A stretch of DNA of 64,000 nt from Ecdyonurus torrentis (taxonomy: Eukaryota > Arthropoda > Insecta > Ephemeroptera > Heptageniidae): the NCBI GenBank assembly GCA_949318235.1, contig OX439132.1:11515624-11579623 (forward strand), read 5' to 3'. Every line of letters begins with the position of its first letter. Position 1 is the first letter of the stretch. Positions 37,744 through 52,100 of the stretch are shown here, in pieces. Below the pieces are notes generated by a model that did not search any database, was not told the origin of the DNA, and saw only the letters and a program-made list of their open reading frames with translations. The position numbers and the translations under genes are program-made.

Positions 37744-39150
37744 CGATGACTCGACATGTATAGGTAAAAACTGCATCTGCATGCATGCATGTATGGTAAC
37801 TTTAACTTATGAGATTGAGTGGGTATCATTATTAAAATATGGATTGGAAATGAGTGAAATGAAATGAAAATCAATCTATATTAATTGTTTATTTCTTATC
37901 TATTTTTTATAATAATAACTATGTAAGAAAAACGTAGGATACGTGTAAAAAAAAATGTATGAACAAAGTAATTTTAGACGCGAGTTGCCATCTAACGACC
38001 ACACTTCACACTTTAAGTTTTCTAAAAAAAAATGCAACTACAAGACTAAAATGCTGAATAAAACGAAACTTTTGCAAACTTTAAAAAATATATTATACTA
38101 TATAATGTATATAAATATAGTGTGCTCATTATAAGATAAATTTTCTGACAAAAAACAAATAAAAAAATAATAAAAAATAAAAAAATCCCGACATTTATAC
38201 CATAGCCGCGCGGTTCTGAGAAACTATATTTTTATTTAAAAAAATATATAAAAAAATATACATACTGCGTAAATATAATATAAATAAAAAAAATGAATAT
38301 TCAAGATTGTTATTCGTATTATAAAAACAATTAAGAACGTAAAATAGTATACTCTTTTTTTGTATTGAATAATAAATATAAATTGAAAAATTTAAAGTCT
38401 AACGGGATCAATTAGAAATTCTTTGTTATATACTGCAAGTTACTATATAACACCAGCAAAAAAAAAAAATAATAATAATAATAACTATAAATTTAATGAA
38501 GTACATATATTATAATATATGCAATTAATTTTTAAATGTCATCCTTGTATTTGAAAGAGCTATATTATGTGTATTGCTGGGAAAGCGAAAAGGCAAAATA
38601 TCCATTAATTTAGGCAAGAGCCAGGGGTTTTGGTAGTAAAAATAAGCGAATTAGCTTTGAGTACGTGTGTCTCTTTACAGTACTTTGCGGTGACAGTACA
38701 GAGCTCGTAAATGTTCGTAACCCTAATAAACTTTCAACATGACCGGTGAAAAACAGTAAAATGTTTTGCACAATAAGACGTGACCAAAGTTAATCATTTT
38801 CCAGGCATACGGTTTTTTACATAGTCCATAGTTTGTAAGATTTTAAGTTTTTTTATTATTATTATTATTTTATAATGCAAGTTTATTTTGTGTGTGTGTA
38901 AATTAAATTGACCTATACATATACTGTAACAGCCCCATATGTGCAATGTATTAAAACTGCAGATTATGCAGTTATGACGTATGGTATAAATGTACGACTG
39001 CAAAAAGGCAGTGCATGCGGAAAGGAAAGGAAAATGATACAAATTAATAAATATTCAAATGCCTCCTATGATATAACCATGAAAGGTTTTGGTATTCATG
39101 GCACACGTTTGAGCTGATTGAAGACGATATGGACGAGCTTTAGACGAGCT
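37744..39150. other. Intergenic DNA upstream of HELZ
   Basis: AT-rich with poly(A) runs; no exon recognised. It may contain distal regulatory sequence of HELZ. Confidence 0.5.
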
Positions 39151-39224
39151 GCGATTTTGCAACGAAATCCGGGAGAAACAAAATCCAAAAGTTTTAGCGC
39201 TGCGCTCGTCAACTTGTTGTCTTT

Positions 39225-39552
39225 GTTTTCATGACGTCATTTCATTCAGTCAGTAAAAATGGCGCCCGATACCGATGCAAAGTAGAGACGCGTAATAATA
39301 TTTATGTCAGTAGTTTTCTACGATCATCAAGAGAATGTAGACCTTTTATATAATTTTTGATACGTACTTTTTTTTACTTAGTAATATTTTGTGGTTCTTT
39401 AGTTCGTTCCTTTATTGTGTATTTGGTGTGTTTTAAATGACGCTTCTTTTGGCACGCCTATCTGTATAAGCTTATCGCAAAATTGTAAACTGCATTTTAG
39501 GCTGTTTTAGTGCGTTTATACAAAGTTTTTAATACGTACTATAAATATAAAG
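39225..39552 (+). promoter_or_regulatory. HELZ: Candidate HELZ promoter and 5' UTR exon
   Basis: A GC-richer island carries a perfect TGACGTCA (39232-39239) and AAAATGGCGCC (39256-39266, YY1-like). The segment ends at a strong splice donor, AAAG|GTAAGT, with the exon boundary at 39552. The ATGs inside open only very short frames, consistent with a non-coding first exon. The exact transcription start is not visible. Confidence 0.45.
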
Positions 39553-39766
39553 GTAAGTTAAATACATAAAAATATATATATATTTGCTTATATGTAAAAA
39601 CTAAATGAACAAAAACATTACAGGAAGCTATTATTTGAAGAGTTCAAGGTCGGGCATCCCAGATGTTTTTGTAGTCACGTACACGTACATATCAAAGCAA
39701 ATTCTTTAGGAATATAATATAATGTTGTGTATTTCAGCTCAAACAGTGCTTTTACTCTGTTTACAG

Positions 39767-39840
39767 GATTTCTTTTTAGAAGATAGTCTGATTATATATC
39801 GTAACCATTACCAGGCGAAACAAACATACGCCTAAAACAG
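39767..39840 (+). other. HELZ: Candidate second 5' UTR exon of HELZ
   Basis: A 74-bp segment is bounded by a good acceptor (CTCTGTTTACAG) and a good donor (ACAG|GTACGT). It contains no ATG in the frame of the next coding exon and has an in-frame stop, so it would be untranslated. Use of this exon is inferred from splice-site strength only. Confidence 0.4.
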
Positions 39841-40070
39841 GTACGTATGTGCAAGTGGCACATAGTTTACCGGTACATATTTCACATACACATGCAAAAG
39901 AACGAAAATAAATTACAGATTTTCAATATTGCAGCAAAGTGTTTCTTTACAACTCGTATATAATCATGCAAAAAAATGGTTTGTAAAGGAGTTTGGACAT
40001 TCTTTTGATATTTAGCATTCACAAAATTCGTCCAATTTAAGTATGTACATGCAAATTGTTATGGAATAAA

Positions 40071-43000
40071 ATGAAACATAGCAATACCTACATACCGCGC
40101 AGTACAGGTACTTCCTATAATTAGTAATAAATTGTTTATTGATATATACAGGCAAGACGGGGGTAACTCGAGTAGATTCGGGTAACGCGGGCTCCAAATC
40201 TAAAGAGTCCGTACGAGCTGCGGCACAAGAAAAACTAGTAGCAGCCCTCCTGAGCCACATGGACAAAGATAAAAGAAATGGATCAATGAATAACGACTAT
40301 AGTGACATGTCACATACATCAGATCAAGTGAGTATACTAAAGTCGTGAATATCAAACACAAAGTGTATACAAATATTTCTAATGTTATTTGTATTCAGGG
40401 TGGTGATGAAGATAGTCGAGAGTCGTGGCGGTGGCGCCCTCCTCCGCGCGGTCAGGGAGCAGACACATACTCTCTGTGTGAAACATGGGCTCTCAGTGGT
40501 GTGTGCCGCTATGGTGCTCAGTGTGTTGAGGCCCATGGAGAGGAAGAATTGGCAGAGTGGAGGAAGAGATTTGAGGCTCGTAAAGCTCGTTCTTCTACTG
40601 CAAGTTACACAGAAAAATTACTTGACCGTTGGGGGACAGCCACCATTCCATCATCAATTATATCTGGTAGGTTACATTATATAGTACAGTATCAAAGCCT
40701 ACAGTCTGAGTACTAAAAATATAAAATAAACACCTATTAAAGTAATTTATTCAGTTTTTTTTTTTTTTTTCCCCTTTTTTTTTCTTGCACTTGCTTTTAA
40801 AACGGCATAATATACTTGCAGTAAAACTAATGTGACAAACAAATGTGTTAACAGATAGTTTACCTGCTGGAGTACCCAGTTTAACATGCGAGGACCTTCC
40901 TGAAGTGACAGCAGCCTCAAAACACAGTAAAACATCATGGACAATGACACTGCAGACTGTTGGACCCACCAGACTTCGGGTGGTTGCATTATTGCAAGAT
41001 GGACACAGGTATACAATACAGTACATTGAATTTACAAAGTGAACTCTATGTGCAATTGCTTTATTTATTTATTATTATTATTTATTATTATTATTAAATT
41101 TTTTTTTTAGGGAGCATTTCCGACTTGCTGAAGTAAGTTTAAAATCAGGTAACCACCAGTCTTCATGGAAACCAAACACAGATCAAGACTGGGCTATGCC
41201 AGATGATGCTTATAAAGCCCTCAAACCTGATGCAAGGGTAAGTACTTCGTAATTTATCTCACATCTAAATTAATTGTGTCATTTCGTACAGATAAACATA
41301 TCGATGTAGCTGCGGCCAAAGGGCGTATGTGCAATTGGCCAGTTTGCAGCAAAAGGCGTATGTGCGTTTGGCTAGTTTTCAGCAAAAGGCGTATGTGCCT
41401 TTGGCCAGTTTGCAGCAGAAAGTGTATGTGCATTTTTCATCATTTTACAGGAGAGACAAAAAACTGTTTAAAACATTAAAACAATGAGAAGAAGGAAATT
41501 AAATGTTTAAGTCAAGTTCATTTTTTGGCAATTAAAATGTTTATAATAAATAATTTTATGTACTTTTAGTTTTAACCAATATAATTAGCAAAATATGGTA
41601 GATTTTTTTTTGTCAACAAATACTATGCGGAGTAATTTTTTGAAATACAAAAGAAAATTGTTTCTGTTTTGAATGAATTTTGTTTTCTCAAAACATTGAT
41701 TATCAAGTTATTATTATTTTACATATTTATTGTACTCTTTTGTGCATTATTATACTTAAAAACTAAGAAATTGAAGTGCGAGTGAAGGCGAAATCACGCC
41801 GAAATCTTAAGATATCGCTGTATATCGCGATCACGTAGTCACAGTTGAATAATTAATTTTCTCTAATTAAACTAGAGCGATGATACCATACCGCCAATTT
41901 TATTTTTTGGTGAAAATAATTGGAATCAACACCAGTTTTACCTATATCTACGAGTGTCTCAATTATTTCTCGATCTGAAAATTACGTAAAATACTTTGAG
42001 TTCGCTACAGAGTAAATTTTTTAATACCACAAAAATTAAAAAAGAAAAAAGGAAGAAATAAAGATAAAATTTAAAACTATTATATCTAAAAAGATAATTA
42101 AATTAAAAAATTAAGTTAAAATTTAATTATATTTTATCAGAAATCCAATAATAATCCATTTGAATTTACTTTGCAATTTCCATGCACAGGATAAATTTAA
42201 AAACATCAAAATAAATAAATCTACATATTTCCATCAAATTATGATCTTTTTCCCGTAATTTATTAAAAATTAATTTTAATATACATCGTTTTCTGACGTC
42301 ATCATGTTAATAATAGCCAACAAAAAAAAAAAAAAAAAAAAAAAAAATCTAACAAATACTACCCAAACAAATTTTCATAAAATTATGAAATTATATTGGG
42401 ATTCAACTTAATTGATAAGAGTTATATTTATTTATTTCACCCTTTTTTTATATTTTGGTTATATAATGCAAATTAATACCGAAATTCATCAAATATAACG
42501 TGTAGTTCATCATTTAGTAGCAACATTATACAAGTGGTAGCCCTGCTGTTGCACATACGCCTTTACAACCTCTAGTTGGCCAAACCGTTTTCCGCTAAAG
42601 TAGTGCAATATATTTCGTATGTATATTTAAAAATAATAGTCAAAAACACATAAAAATTACAGGAAACATGTAAAATAATACCATTTTTAATAAAATGAAA
42701 TAATATCGTTTTGGCCAGAAATGCACTTACGCCCTTTGTTCAACTGGCCAAAATTGCACATACACCCTTTGTTAAACTGGCCAAAAATGCACATACGCCC
42801 TTTGTGGGGCGACCTTGAAATGCACATACGCCCTTTGGCCGCAGCCACAGCGATATGAAAATAAATTTTGGAAAGCATCAGATGTAAAAGTAGACTTTGA
42901 ACATTTGCTGCATGGTTTAATTCTCACCTGTTTCATAACAGAAAATGACACTTACAGCATATGTTGAATGTCTGCTTTTGCTTCTGACGCTTTCATTTAT

Positions 43001-45119
43001 TTATCTTTTTATTACTGTACTACTTTTATTTTAATTTGGCTTGTATGTGGTATATTGAGATGACGTTATGTGTTCCAGGTTCACTACAAAGTTAAAGTAG
43101 TCTTTGAGACAGACATCTACGGCACATTCCGACAGAGTGTAGTGTTTGACTTTGGCAATGATCCAGTGACTGTGCGTCACGTGTGTGTTGAGGTGGTACC
43201 TAGTCCAGAGGATGCTAAAGCAGAAGATGGAGATGATAAGATCAAAGGAGATGAAGATGTAGAGGTGAGAACAAGATGTTTTATTGCTTATTCTACACGT
43301 AATACAGTAAACAAGATTGTGTGAAATGATATCACATGGAAAGCAGAAAATATATGTTTCACAAAATCAAAAATATCAAATGTACTAATGGCTATTTTGA
43401 TAGCTGAAACTGCACAAAATTTGAAAATTAATTTGGCTTTCACAAAGTTGTGTGTACTTTTTATGATACCGGTAACCTATTAATAATGGAAACTATCATT
43501 AAAAAATAAAAATTGGTTTGAAAAACATAGAAGTGGGTCTAGCATCCATTAATTTAATTTGCCTTAGTGGTAGTTTTCTATAGTAATAAACCATCGGGTT
43601 TTTTCCTATGGTTTTTTCCTATATATTATGTTTTCTATAGTAATAATAATAATGCAATAAAATTGCAACTGCACTACAATGCTAAAGATAAGAAAGCTAA
43701 GGCACCCCCTCATTTTCCAAGCCACCTATAATTGGCTAGCACACTCCTCTAATAAGCCTTGTTAGAGAGAAAAAAAAATTGCTAGCAAGTAAGCCTTGAT
43801 CTCCATGCCACGCCAATAACAGTTCTCCACTAACCTTGACTGGTGGTCAAGAGACCTCTGCACTCTCCTTATTATGCTGATGAGGCCCAAGAGGCCAAAA
43901 CAGCCATCCATGGCTAGAGTGTGAGGTGCGGAAAGTCAAAATCAAATGCAAGCCAAAAATCCTTATTACACTAATTATTATCGGTTTTGTTCATACATGT
44001 AATTTGTCCTAATTTAGATTTGTTTCAAAGTATCCCTATCAGCTCAAAAGATTAGTACTGTATGTCTGTTTTCTTCGAGACACATTTAACTCTAAAGCAT
44101 TATTCACATGATTTGTAAATTTGACGCGCGTTACAAAGTTGGGACAATGTAAACAAATGGAGTTGTTCACATGTAATTTTCAAAAATCATGTGAATGGTT
44201 CCATTTGTTTACATTGTTCCAATTTTGTTGCGTGAGTCAACGCACGTTGAAACGCGTCAAATTTACACGTCATGTGAATAAAAAATGAGCATTTTTTATT
44301 CTTCTCCAATACAATTCAACAGAAATGAGTCATTTATTTGACTTTTCTAGCCCACTGGATAAACAAGCCCCGCAAGGGTAACGAGATATATTAGATTCCC
44401 CTCTCCTATCAGAGTTAAAAATATGTGCCTCTTGCTCTACCTGCTAAGCTTACCGGAGAAGGTTTACAGACTTTTTACTCACACAGTAGGGGGGAGGGGG
44501 AATACTATGTCACAATTCCCCTAGCTTATCCCGCAGTTGTTTAGGTCAACTAAACAACTAATTTCTATTGAATTGTTTTGCAAAAGAATAAAAAATACTT
44601 ATTTTTAGAGTAAAGTGTGTCTTTAAGTCTGTGTTTGTGTTGTACAGTATATAAAACTATATTATTGTGATTATATTGGGCTTGATTATGATTTGTACTA
44701 TGTGAGTAATAGTATGGTCAACAATATAATCAACGTAATATGTATGTACTGCAATCAAAGGAAAGAGCTTTAAGTGCTTTATTAACACAATGAAGTATGA
44801 GCTAGGTGAAGAGCTTGATGGAACAGTTGACTCAAACATTTACATTTGTGTTAACTATGCCATCAAGATCTTCTCCTAGCAGTGTAGTAAGGCACTTGTT
44901 AGTTTTCATAGTCTTTCGTTTGATAATGTAACCCAACTGAAATACTTTTTAGTTTTCTTTAATTCAACAATAGGTATATTTTAATGTACCAGTACCCATT
45001 AAACTATGGAATTAAATTCAATGGTAGATGAAGACAATATTGAGTTTTATTTTCAAGGAGAATATGTGGAAATTTTCAGTGCTTAAAAATACGAGTACAT
45101 ATCTTTAAATTTACTGTAT

Positions 45120-45150
<31 letters not shown>

Positions 45151-48100
45151 GTACATAATTAAATATACTTTGTTTATTAGGAGGAGGAGGAAAGATTACG
45201 AGAAGTTCGTAGTTTGGTTGTATCAACGTCCAGTCGCTGGGTTGACAGCGTCAATGCTGAAGTGATTCCTTTCACTTCTGATGCATATGCTTGTCTGCCA
45301 CTGCAACATCAACCCAAACATTCTCCCTCGGACCATGAAGTTCAGCTACTACAACAATATCCTGTACCTCAACCATCACATTTTCAACTGACGTCTGCAG
45401 TCACGGAGAGACTTTTAACTTCAGATAACTACAAGGAGAGAATGCATCAGCTGCTTTTTATTGAAGAACTAGCAAGGTACAGTAGTTATACATGGTCTCA
45501 ATATGTTCAATATACCATAGTAGATTGATGTGATTATGCCTAAACAGCACTTCTACTGTTGGCAGGATTGCTTACTTACACTTATGTACGTTTATCACAA
45601 TAGCTATAGAAACACACATCAACATTTATTGCAACAACAGGTATAAAACACTTCTACATAGGAAAACAGGTGTAGTGTAGCAGTGTTTTATACCTGTTGT
45701 TGTGATAAATGTAGATGATTAAAAGTTAACAAACCCACTAAAAATAGAAGTGTGGTTTAGCCGCAACAGCATTGATACAGTATAGGCTATTCAATGTGCC
45801 AATATGTCAGTGGCGCTGTTACTATAAACTTCCTCATTCTGTCAACAATGTCCATCACACTAATGAATATTTAATAGAAAGTATTGTCTAAATGTTGGTC
45901 GTTGCAATTTTTCAAAAATAATAATAATAATTATAAATATAATAATAATAATAAATAGAGCTTTAATATGTTGATGTTAATTAACCTTGATAGATACTAT
46001 GTATATTACATACGATTGAAGAAAAGAGAGAAATAAAGAAATTTGAATTTGATATAGAACAAATAAATATACATACTGAACCAGTGCAATAATTTTTATA
46101 ACAAAATATCAAAAATGCAACTGCCGATAATAGCTTTGTGATAACTACCATAGTGCAATTACCATAAATGTTTTCTCAAGATAATATATATTTTGAATGT
46201 AATGTTACAGATATGAGCTAGTAGCCCAATTCAATGTGGAAGTGAAACTTCGACTTGCCTCATGCTACCTGCTAGCTGTATCGTCTGCCCCTGGAAGTGG
46301 AGGAGGTACTGCAAAGTATGCTCCACCTGGAGAGATGTATGCTCAGCTAACTCTAAGCAAAGATGTGTCGGAGGACACAAGCCCTGGTCGACTTATTCTC
46401 AATAACTGTGCATCTATCTACATCTCGGCTGCATCGGAGAGAAAAAAGGTAAGCTAGGAAATTTAATGTTGAGAGCATCATACTAGTAAGGTGGATTAAA
46501 TTGAGCTTTAAACATCTCACGTAAAGGTATTCGTTTTTGTTTCAAGTTCTCAGAATATCACATTTTGTACTGTATTTCAAGTTTCAACCAATTTACTTGA
46601 TGTTTATTTTATTTTTCAATTTGTAAAAATAGACCTTAATTACCGGTGTATTTTAGGAAGGAGAAGATACTGGTGGCAAACGTCAGGTATATGAAGCAGT
46701 GATAGAAGATAAAGGAAAGAATGTAGTTTACCTAAGACTGTCGTCAGAACTGGTGAAACGTTATGGTCTCAAGGCTGACACGGACTTCCCTGCAGACGTT
46801 CAGTTTCAACTCAATCGTGTCCCCTATTGTGAATGGCATTTCTCAGTAGATCAGATGGATGATGTGGGACTCCTCTTTCCTGACACCACATTGCAGCCAA
46901 GCATTCCATGGACACCACAGAGGTATGTGTTCTTATGCAGCGTTCTCTTGATATAGGGAGTAACCTTTAGCATAAATAATATGCTTGCTTTTTCTAAATT
47001 CCATGATAAAACAATGATTTTGTTTTAATGGGCATTCTATTTACATATACAACTTGATGTCTTTATGTGTCTTTACAGATGTTTTCTTGTGTTTCAGGCA
47101 GTGGAATGATATGTTAGACTCCAGGCTAAATCCAAAGCAACGAGAGGCTGTGGTGGCAATAACAACTCCTGTTCAACATCCTCTGCCACCTATTCTCATC
47201 ATAGGTAAGACTACTCTTAAAGTTAAATTCCATTGGCTCTATGAGGGGTAACAAAATGTTTGTTATTCATTGATGCTGAATGGTAAATTAAATTTGTACT
47301 TTATCCTCCCAGTTGATATGAAAAAATGTCGTCTCCTGGGCCGGAAAGAGTACAAACAAATATACTTTATTACTACAACTTTTTTTGGCATATTTTTGTT
47401 GTTTGAAATATCAACATATTATATGATGTAAAAAATATATAATAGACAAATAGAATATAGTGAGACTAAAGCTCGTTAACTTGAAAATTAATGAACCGCG
47501 ACAATTTTCCAAGTTGCTTCAATTAAATGTGCTCTCTGTTCTATTTGTCTATGATATATTTTTAATATCATATATTTAACAGCAATGGTTTTTTTGCCCT
47601 CATATATAATCACATATTAAAATAGTTATAATGATAGGAATAGAGAATAATGAATTTGCATAAAAATCTTGCTACCATTACAGTATTGTGTTTTGAGTTT
47701 TTCTTAGCTCTTGAACTTGGACTCTGCTTTTAGGTCCATTTGGTACAGGCAAGACTTACACCTTAGCCCAAGCTATCAAGCAACTGTTGTTACAGCCCGA
47801 AACCAGAGTTTTGGTCTGTACACATTCTAACAGGTACATAAATAAATAATATTTAAACTTTAGTAACATTAACATATTAAACATTTAGTATATTGATGTT
47901 GTAGCAAATAAAATGTATTTTCTCTTTTTTGTTTATCAGTGGAACCAAAATGTCGTCATGAGAAGCAAAATGTGTAAGTCGTTTCCAAACGTAATGTAGA
48001 TGGCGTTGACTTACACATTTGGCTTCTTGTGACAAAAATTGAGATAGACATTTTGCTTCTGCTGACAAAAACCGAGATAGACATTTTGCTTCTGCTGACA

Positions 48101-49101
48101 AAAAAAAAAAAAAAAAAAAAAGGTAATATATATTTGGCTTACCATGACAAAATACGAGATAGGCATTTTGCTCGCTATAATATCGGTATATATGAATTAC
48201 TTATTAATTGTATATTTGTCATATAGTGCTGCAGATCTATACATCAAAGAGTATCTACATCCTTATGTAGAAGCTGGGCATGAGGAAGCTAGACCTCTCA
48301 GGATTTATTATCATCGCAGATGGGTAGCCACAGTGAATACGACTGTTCAGAAGGTAGTTTACTTAAATGCAGTGATGAATATGAATAAAAAAAATAACAA
48401 GAAGAATATGTCCCACCCTTTCTCTATTTCACAAACCTAGTTGCAGTAATCCCATGTCTTATTATAATTTTACATTTATTATGAAGTGCTTTAATTATTT
48501 AACTTTTTTTCTTTCCTTTGACAATATTAATTAAGGCGGTGGGGGACCGACTTGAACCGGAAATCGCTAAAAGAACAACTATATTTTCCCAATAATTTTT
48601 TGTACATGATTAATCATGATTTAGTTCCAATAAAACAAACACTATAATTTTCAAATAAAACAAAATAAATTTAAAAAATATTTTTTTATACCAAAAAAAA
48701 TTTTTAATTATATTTTTAATTGTAAAAAAGTTTTTAATTTGACTAAAATTTCCCGCTCAAATTTGAATTTCCACATTTACATGTTATCTGTAAAGTGTAA
48801 TAACTTAAATATTTGATCGTGTTTTCACATGTTTGACATAGCTAAATTTTTAAGTAACATTTCTTCTTTACTTTGTGTTGTTTATTATTATTCGCAACCG
48901 TCCTAGTTTGCGAGATAACAGTCGGTCACCTACCCCCTTAAGGAAAAATATACATAAATATAAAGATTTTGTAGTAAAAACACATTGATAAATTGGAAAT
49001 TTTGGGGAAAGGGAAGGGGTTGAACATTAGCTTTGTTAACAAGGATTCTTTGTTACAGTGTGAAAATAATTTCTGTCTTATCATTTCTCTCACACACTCA
49101 C

Positions 49102-49195
<94 letters not shown>

Positions 49196-52100
49196 ATACA
49201 CATACACACAAAAGGCATCACTTTTGGCTTCTGGCTAATGTTCATCTGTTAATCTCCCTTTCCACAATTATATGTTGTTTCTATCAAATCTTTTATTTAT
49301 CATTTTCTTTCCTTGATTTATTAAAAGTAAGAAGTAAAATGGCATGCAGCAGTATTTTTTTATGCTCACAGTTAGTTTCCCAGCAGCAGCATTGAAATGT
49401 CAATGTAAAACCTCTCACTTTTGTAAAATGATCAATGATTAAGAAAAGGATAGAAAAACCAGCAAGGGCCTTACCACAGTAGAAGTTCTATGGAGAGGTC
49501 GAGGTCTTGCATTTTATTGATAATGTCATTATCACATGACGCAAGCTCTCAAGTTATAAAGAAACTTTTATAACATTATACTGTGCCATGCAAGACCTCG
49601 ACCTCTCCATAGAACTTCTACTGTGGTAAGGCCCTTGCTGGTTTTTCTATCCTTTTCTTTATCATTGATCCTAACCGCGATGGTTTTTTCCTTAAATTGA
49701 CTTTTGTAAAATGGTAATTTTATGATCTTAAAAAAATTGCGAGTGCCAAATTTCTTCATTCTATTCCTTTGTAAAACCAGTTTATTGTTTATTTGTTTTT
49801 TGTTTTTTTTTCTTTCTTTCTTTTTTTTTTTTTTTTAATTGATAATGAAAGTAAAATATTTAGAAAATACAACTGAAAACCAGGAGGGGTGTTCTGTAAG
49901 CTCTTGTTTCACTTCTTGTTACCAAATTCATTGTTGGAGCTTATGGATCGATACTGAGAAGTGAAACAAGAGCTTAGGGAACAGCCCCCCTGATAATCAA
50001 TTGTGTATGCATGTACAGTTAGGTAATGGTCACTTTAGGCAGAGCTGAAGCTAAAAGTCATTGGTTTATTACCATTATTATTTACTTTGTTTTACAGTAT
50101 TGTTTGATCAACGTGACTGAGAATGACAGAAGCTTCAGAAATCCAACGTTAGAAGATATCCTCAAACATAGAGTGATTGTAGTAACTCTCAGCATCTCGA
50201 TGTATCTTGCAGGACTAGGGTTAAAGAAAGGTATGTCATCTACATACATGTTAGTAAGACTGTATGCTAAATAGGTAATTGATTTTATTTTCTCCGCAGG
50301 ACATTTCAGTCACATTCTGCTTGATGAAGCTGCACAAGCCATGGAGTGTGAAGCTATTATGCCACTTGCTTTAGCTGATGAGAAAACTAGAATTGTTCTA
50401 GCAGGAGATCACATGCAGGTCAGTTGTCAGAAATTCAGGGGGAAGGGGAGAAGATTATGCATGGAGAAAATTAGTTACTTATAATCATGATTTTTTTCCC
50501 TTCAATAGTTTTTCAAGCCTTATCATGCTACGTAAACCAAATTTTTTAGATTTTCTTGGATATTTAAATTTACAATAAAAGATTTATTAATTTTTATAAA
50601 ATAAAATATTAATAGTAAATGTGAAAATTATTTATTGATAACATCTAAATTTTTACACTGGGCTTTACAAAACTTCAGTTAATGTGATGTTAACATTTTG
50701 TTTTATTGTTTTGTTACAGTTAAGTCCTGAATTGTACTCGATGTTTGCCAAAGAAAGAAACTTGCATGTATCTCTTCTGGAAAGATTGTATGATCACTAC
50801 CCTACCACGTTTGCGTGCAAAATCTTGCTATGTGAAAACTATCGTGCCCACGAAGCCATCATACAGGTACTTTTATTATTTTATAATATGTTTAAAAATT
50901 AATCTTTAATCTTCTCTGTTAATTTGTATCATCTAGGAATTGAATAAAGCACACGAGTTATTTGTTACTTTCTAATAATAATTCTTGTTTTCTGTTGAAT
51001 TAACTTGTGATTTTCTCAAGTTGTTGAACTCTTTGTGATTAATCACCCAGCAATTAAATGAACTGCATGAATTTCATACTAAAACTGACCAATGACAATC
51101 TAGTTTTGTTACACTGTGGATAATGTGATGTAAATGGTTTACAGTTCACGTCCGAGTTATTTTATGATCAGAAATTAATAAGCAGTGGGAACCAACCTCG
51201 ACATGAAAAGTTCTATCCTCTGACATTCTTCACAACTAGGGGAGAGGATGTACAAGACACAAACAGTACTGCTTTCTACAACAATTCTGAGGTAACTAAT
51301 GATTTGTAGATTGTTGATATTTTGAGAGCTGACGTGAGATTTAAATAACCAGGTTATAATTCAAAATAATAATTAATAATTGTTTATAACTGTATACAAA
51401 ACTAAACCTAGTTCAGTTACATTCGAAATACATAATTACATACAAAATTTTGTGTATTTGAAAGGAAATAATAGGAAAACCAACAAGTGGCTAACACCAA
51501 AGAAGCTTGTTGCTAGGTGTAGATCTTGATGGCACCGTTATCACAAATATATTTATATCGATCAAGATGTTTCAAGGGTGACAACCTTCTTCTTCAGTCC
51601 CTTAGAGCTGTGTAATTAATAAGCAACTGAAAAAGAGGGTTGTCGCCCTTGAAACATCTTAATCAATGTAAATATATTTGTGTCAACTGTGCCATCAAGA
51701 TCTTAGACTTCCTGTAACGCGCCTGCTGGTTTTCCTATTATTTACTTTTATATTATATTCAAGACAAAATGGTTTTTACTTCCTGAACAATTAAATTATG
51801 CTAGAGTATAGTTACATTCTTATAAACGCATCATTTTACAGGTTAATGAAAGTCCATAATTATTTAACATGTGAAACAAATTTTTTTATGAGTAACTAAA
51901 TGTTTTTTTGTAACATTTTGGTGGTACTTACTGTTTTATGACAGGGTTGTGTAATGATATAATGATGTTTGTAAACCCTGTTCCCTTGCTCCAAAAAAAA
52001 AATAATAAATAAGCATGCCATTTAAAAAGCATTAGGTGATCGTCATTTTTTTGTGGTTTGGGGCACGAAAAACAGGGTTTACAAACATCATTATTCTGAA

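Noticed and set aside
44395..44465. Functional tRNA-Lys gene
   Set aside because: Anticodon arm has extra bases and the T-arm/B box is degenerate; at best a SINE relic.
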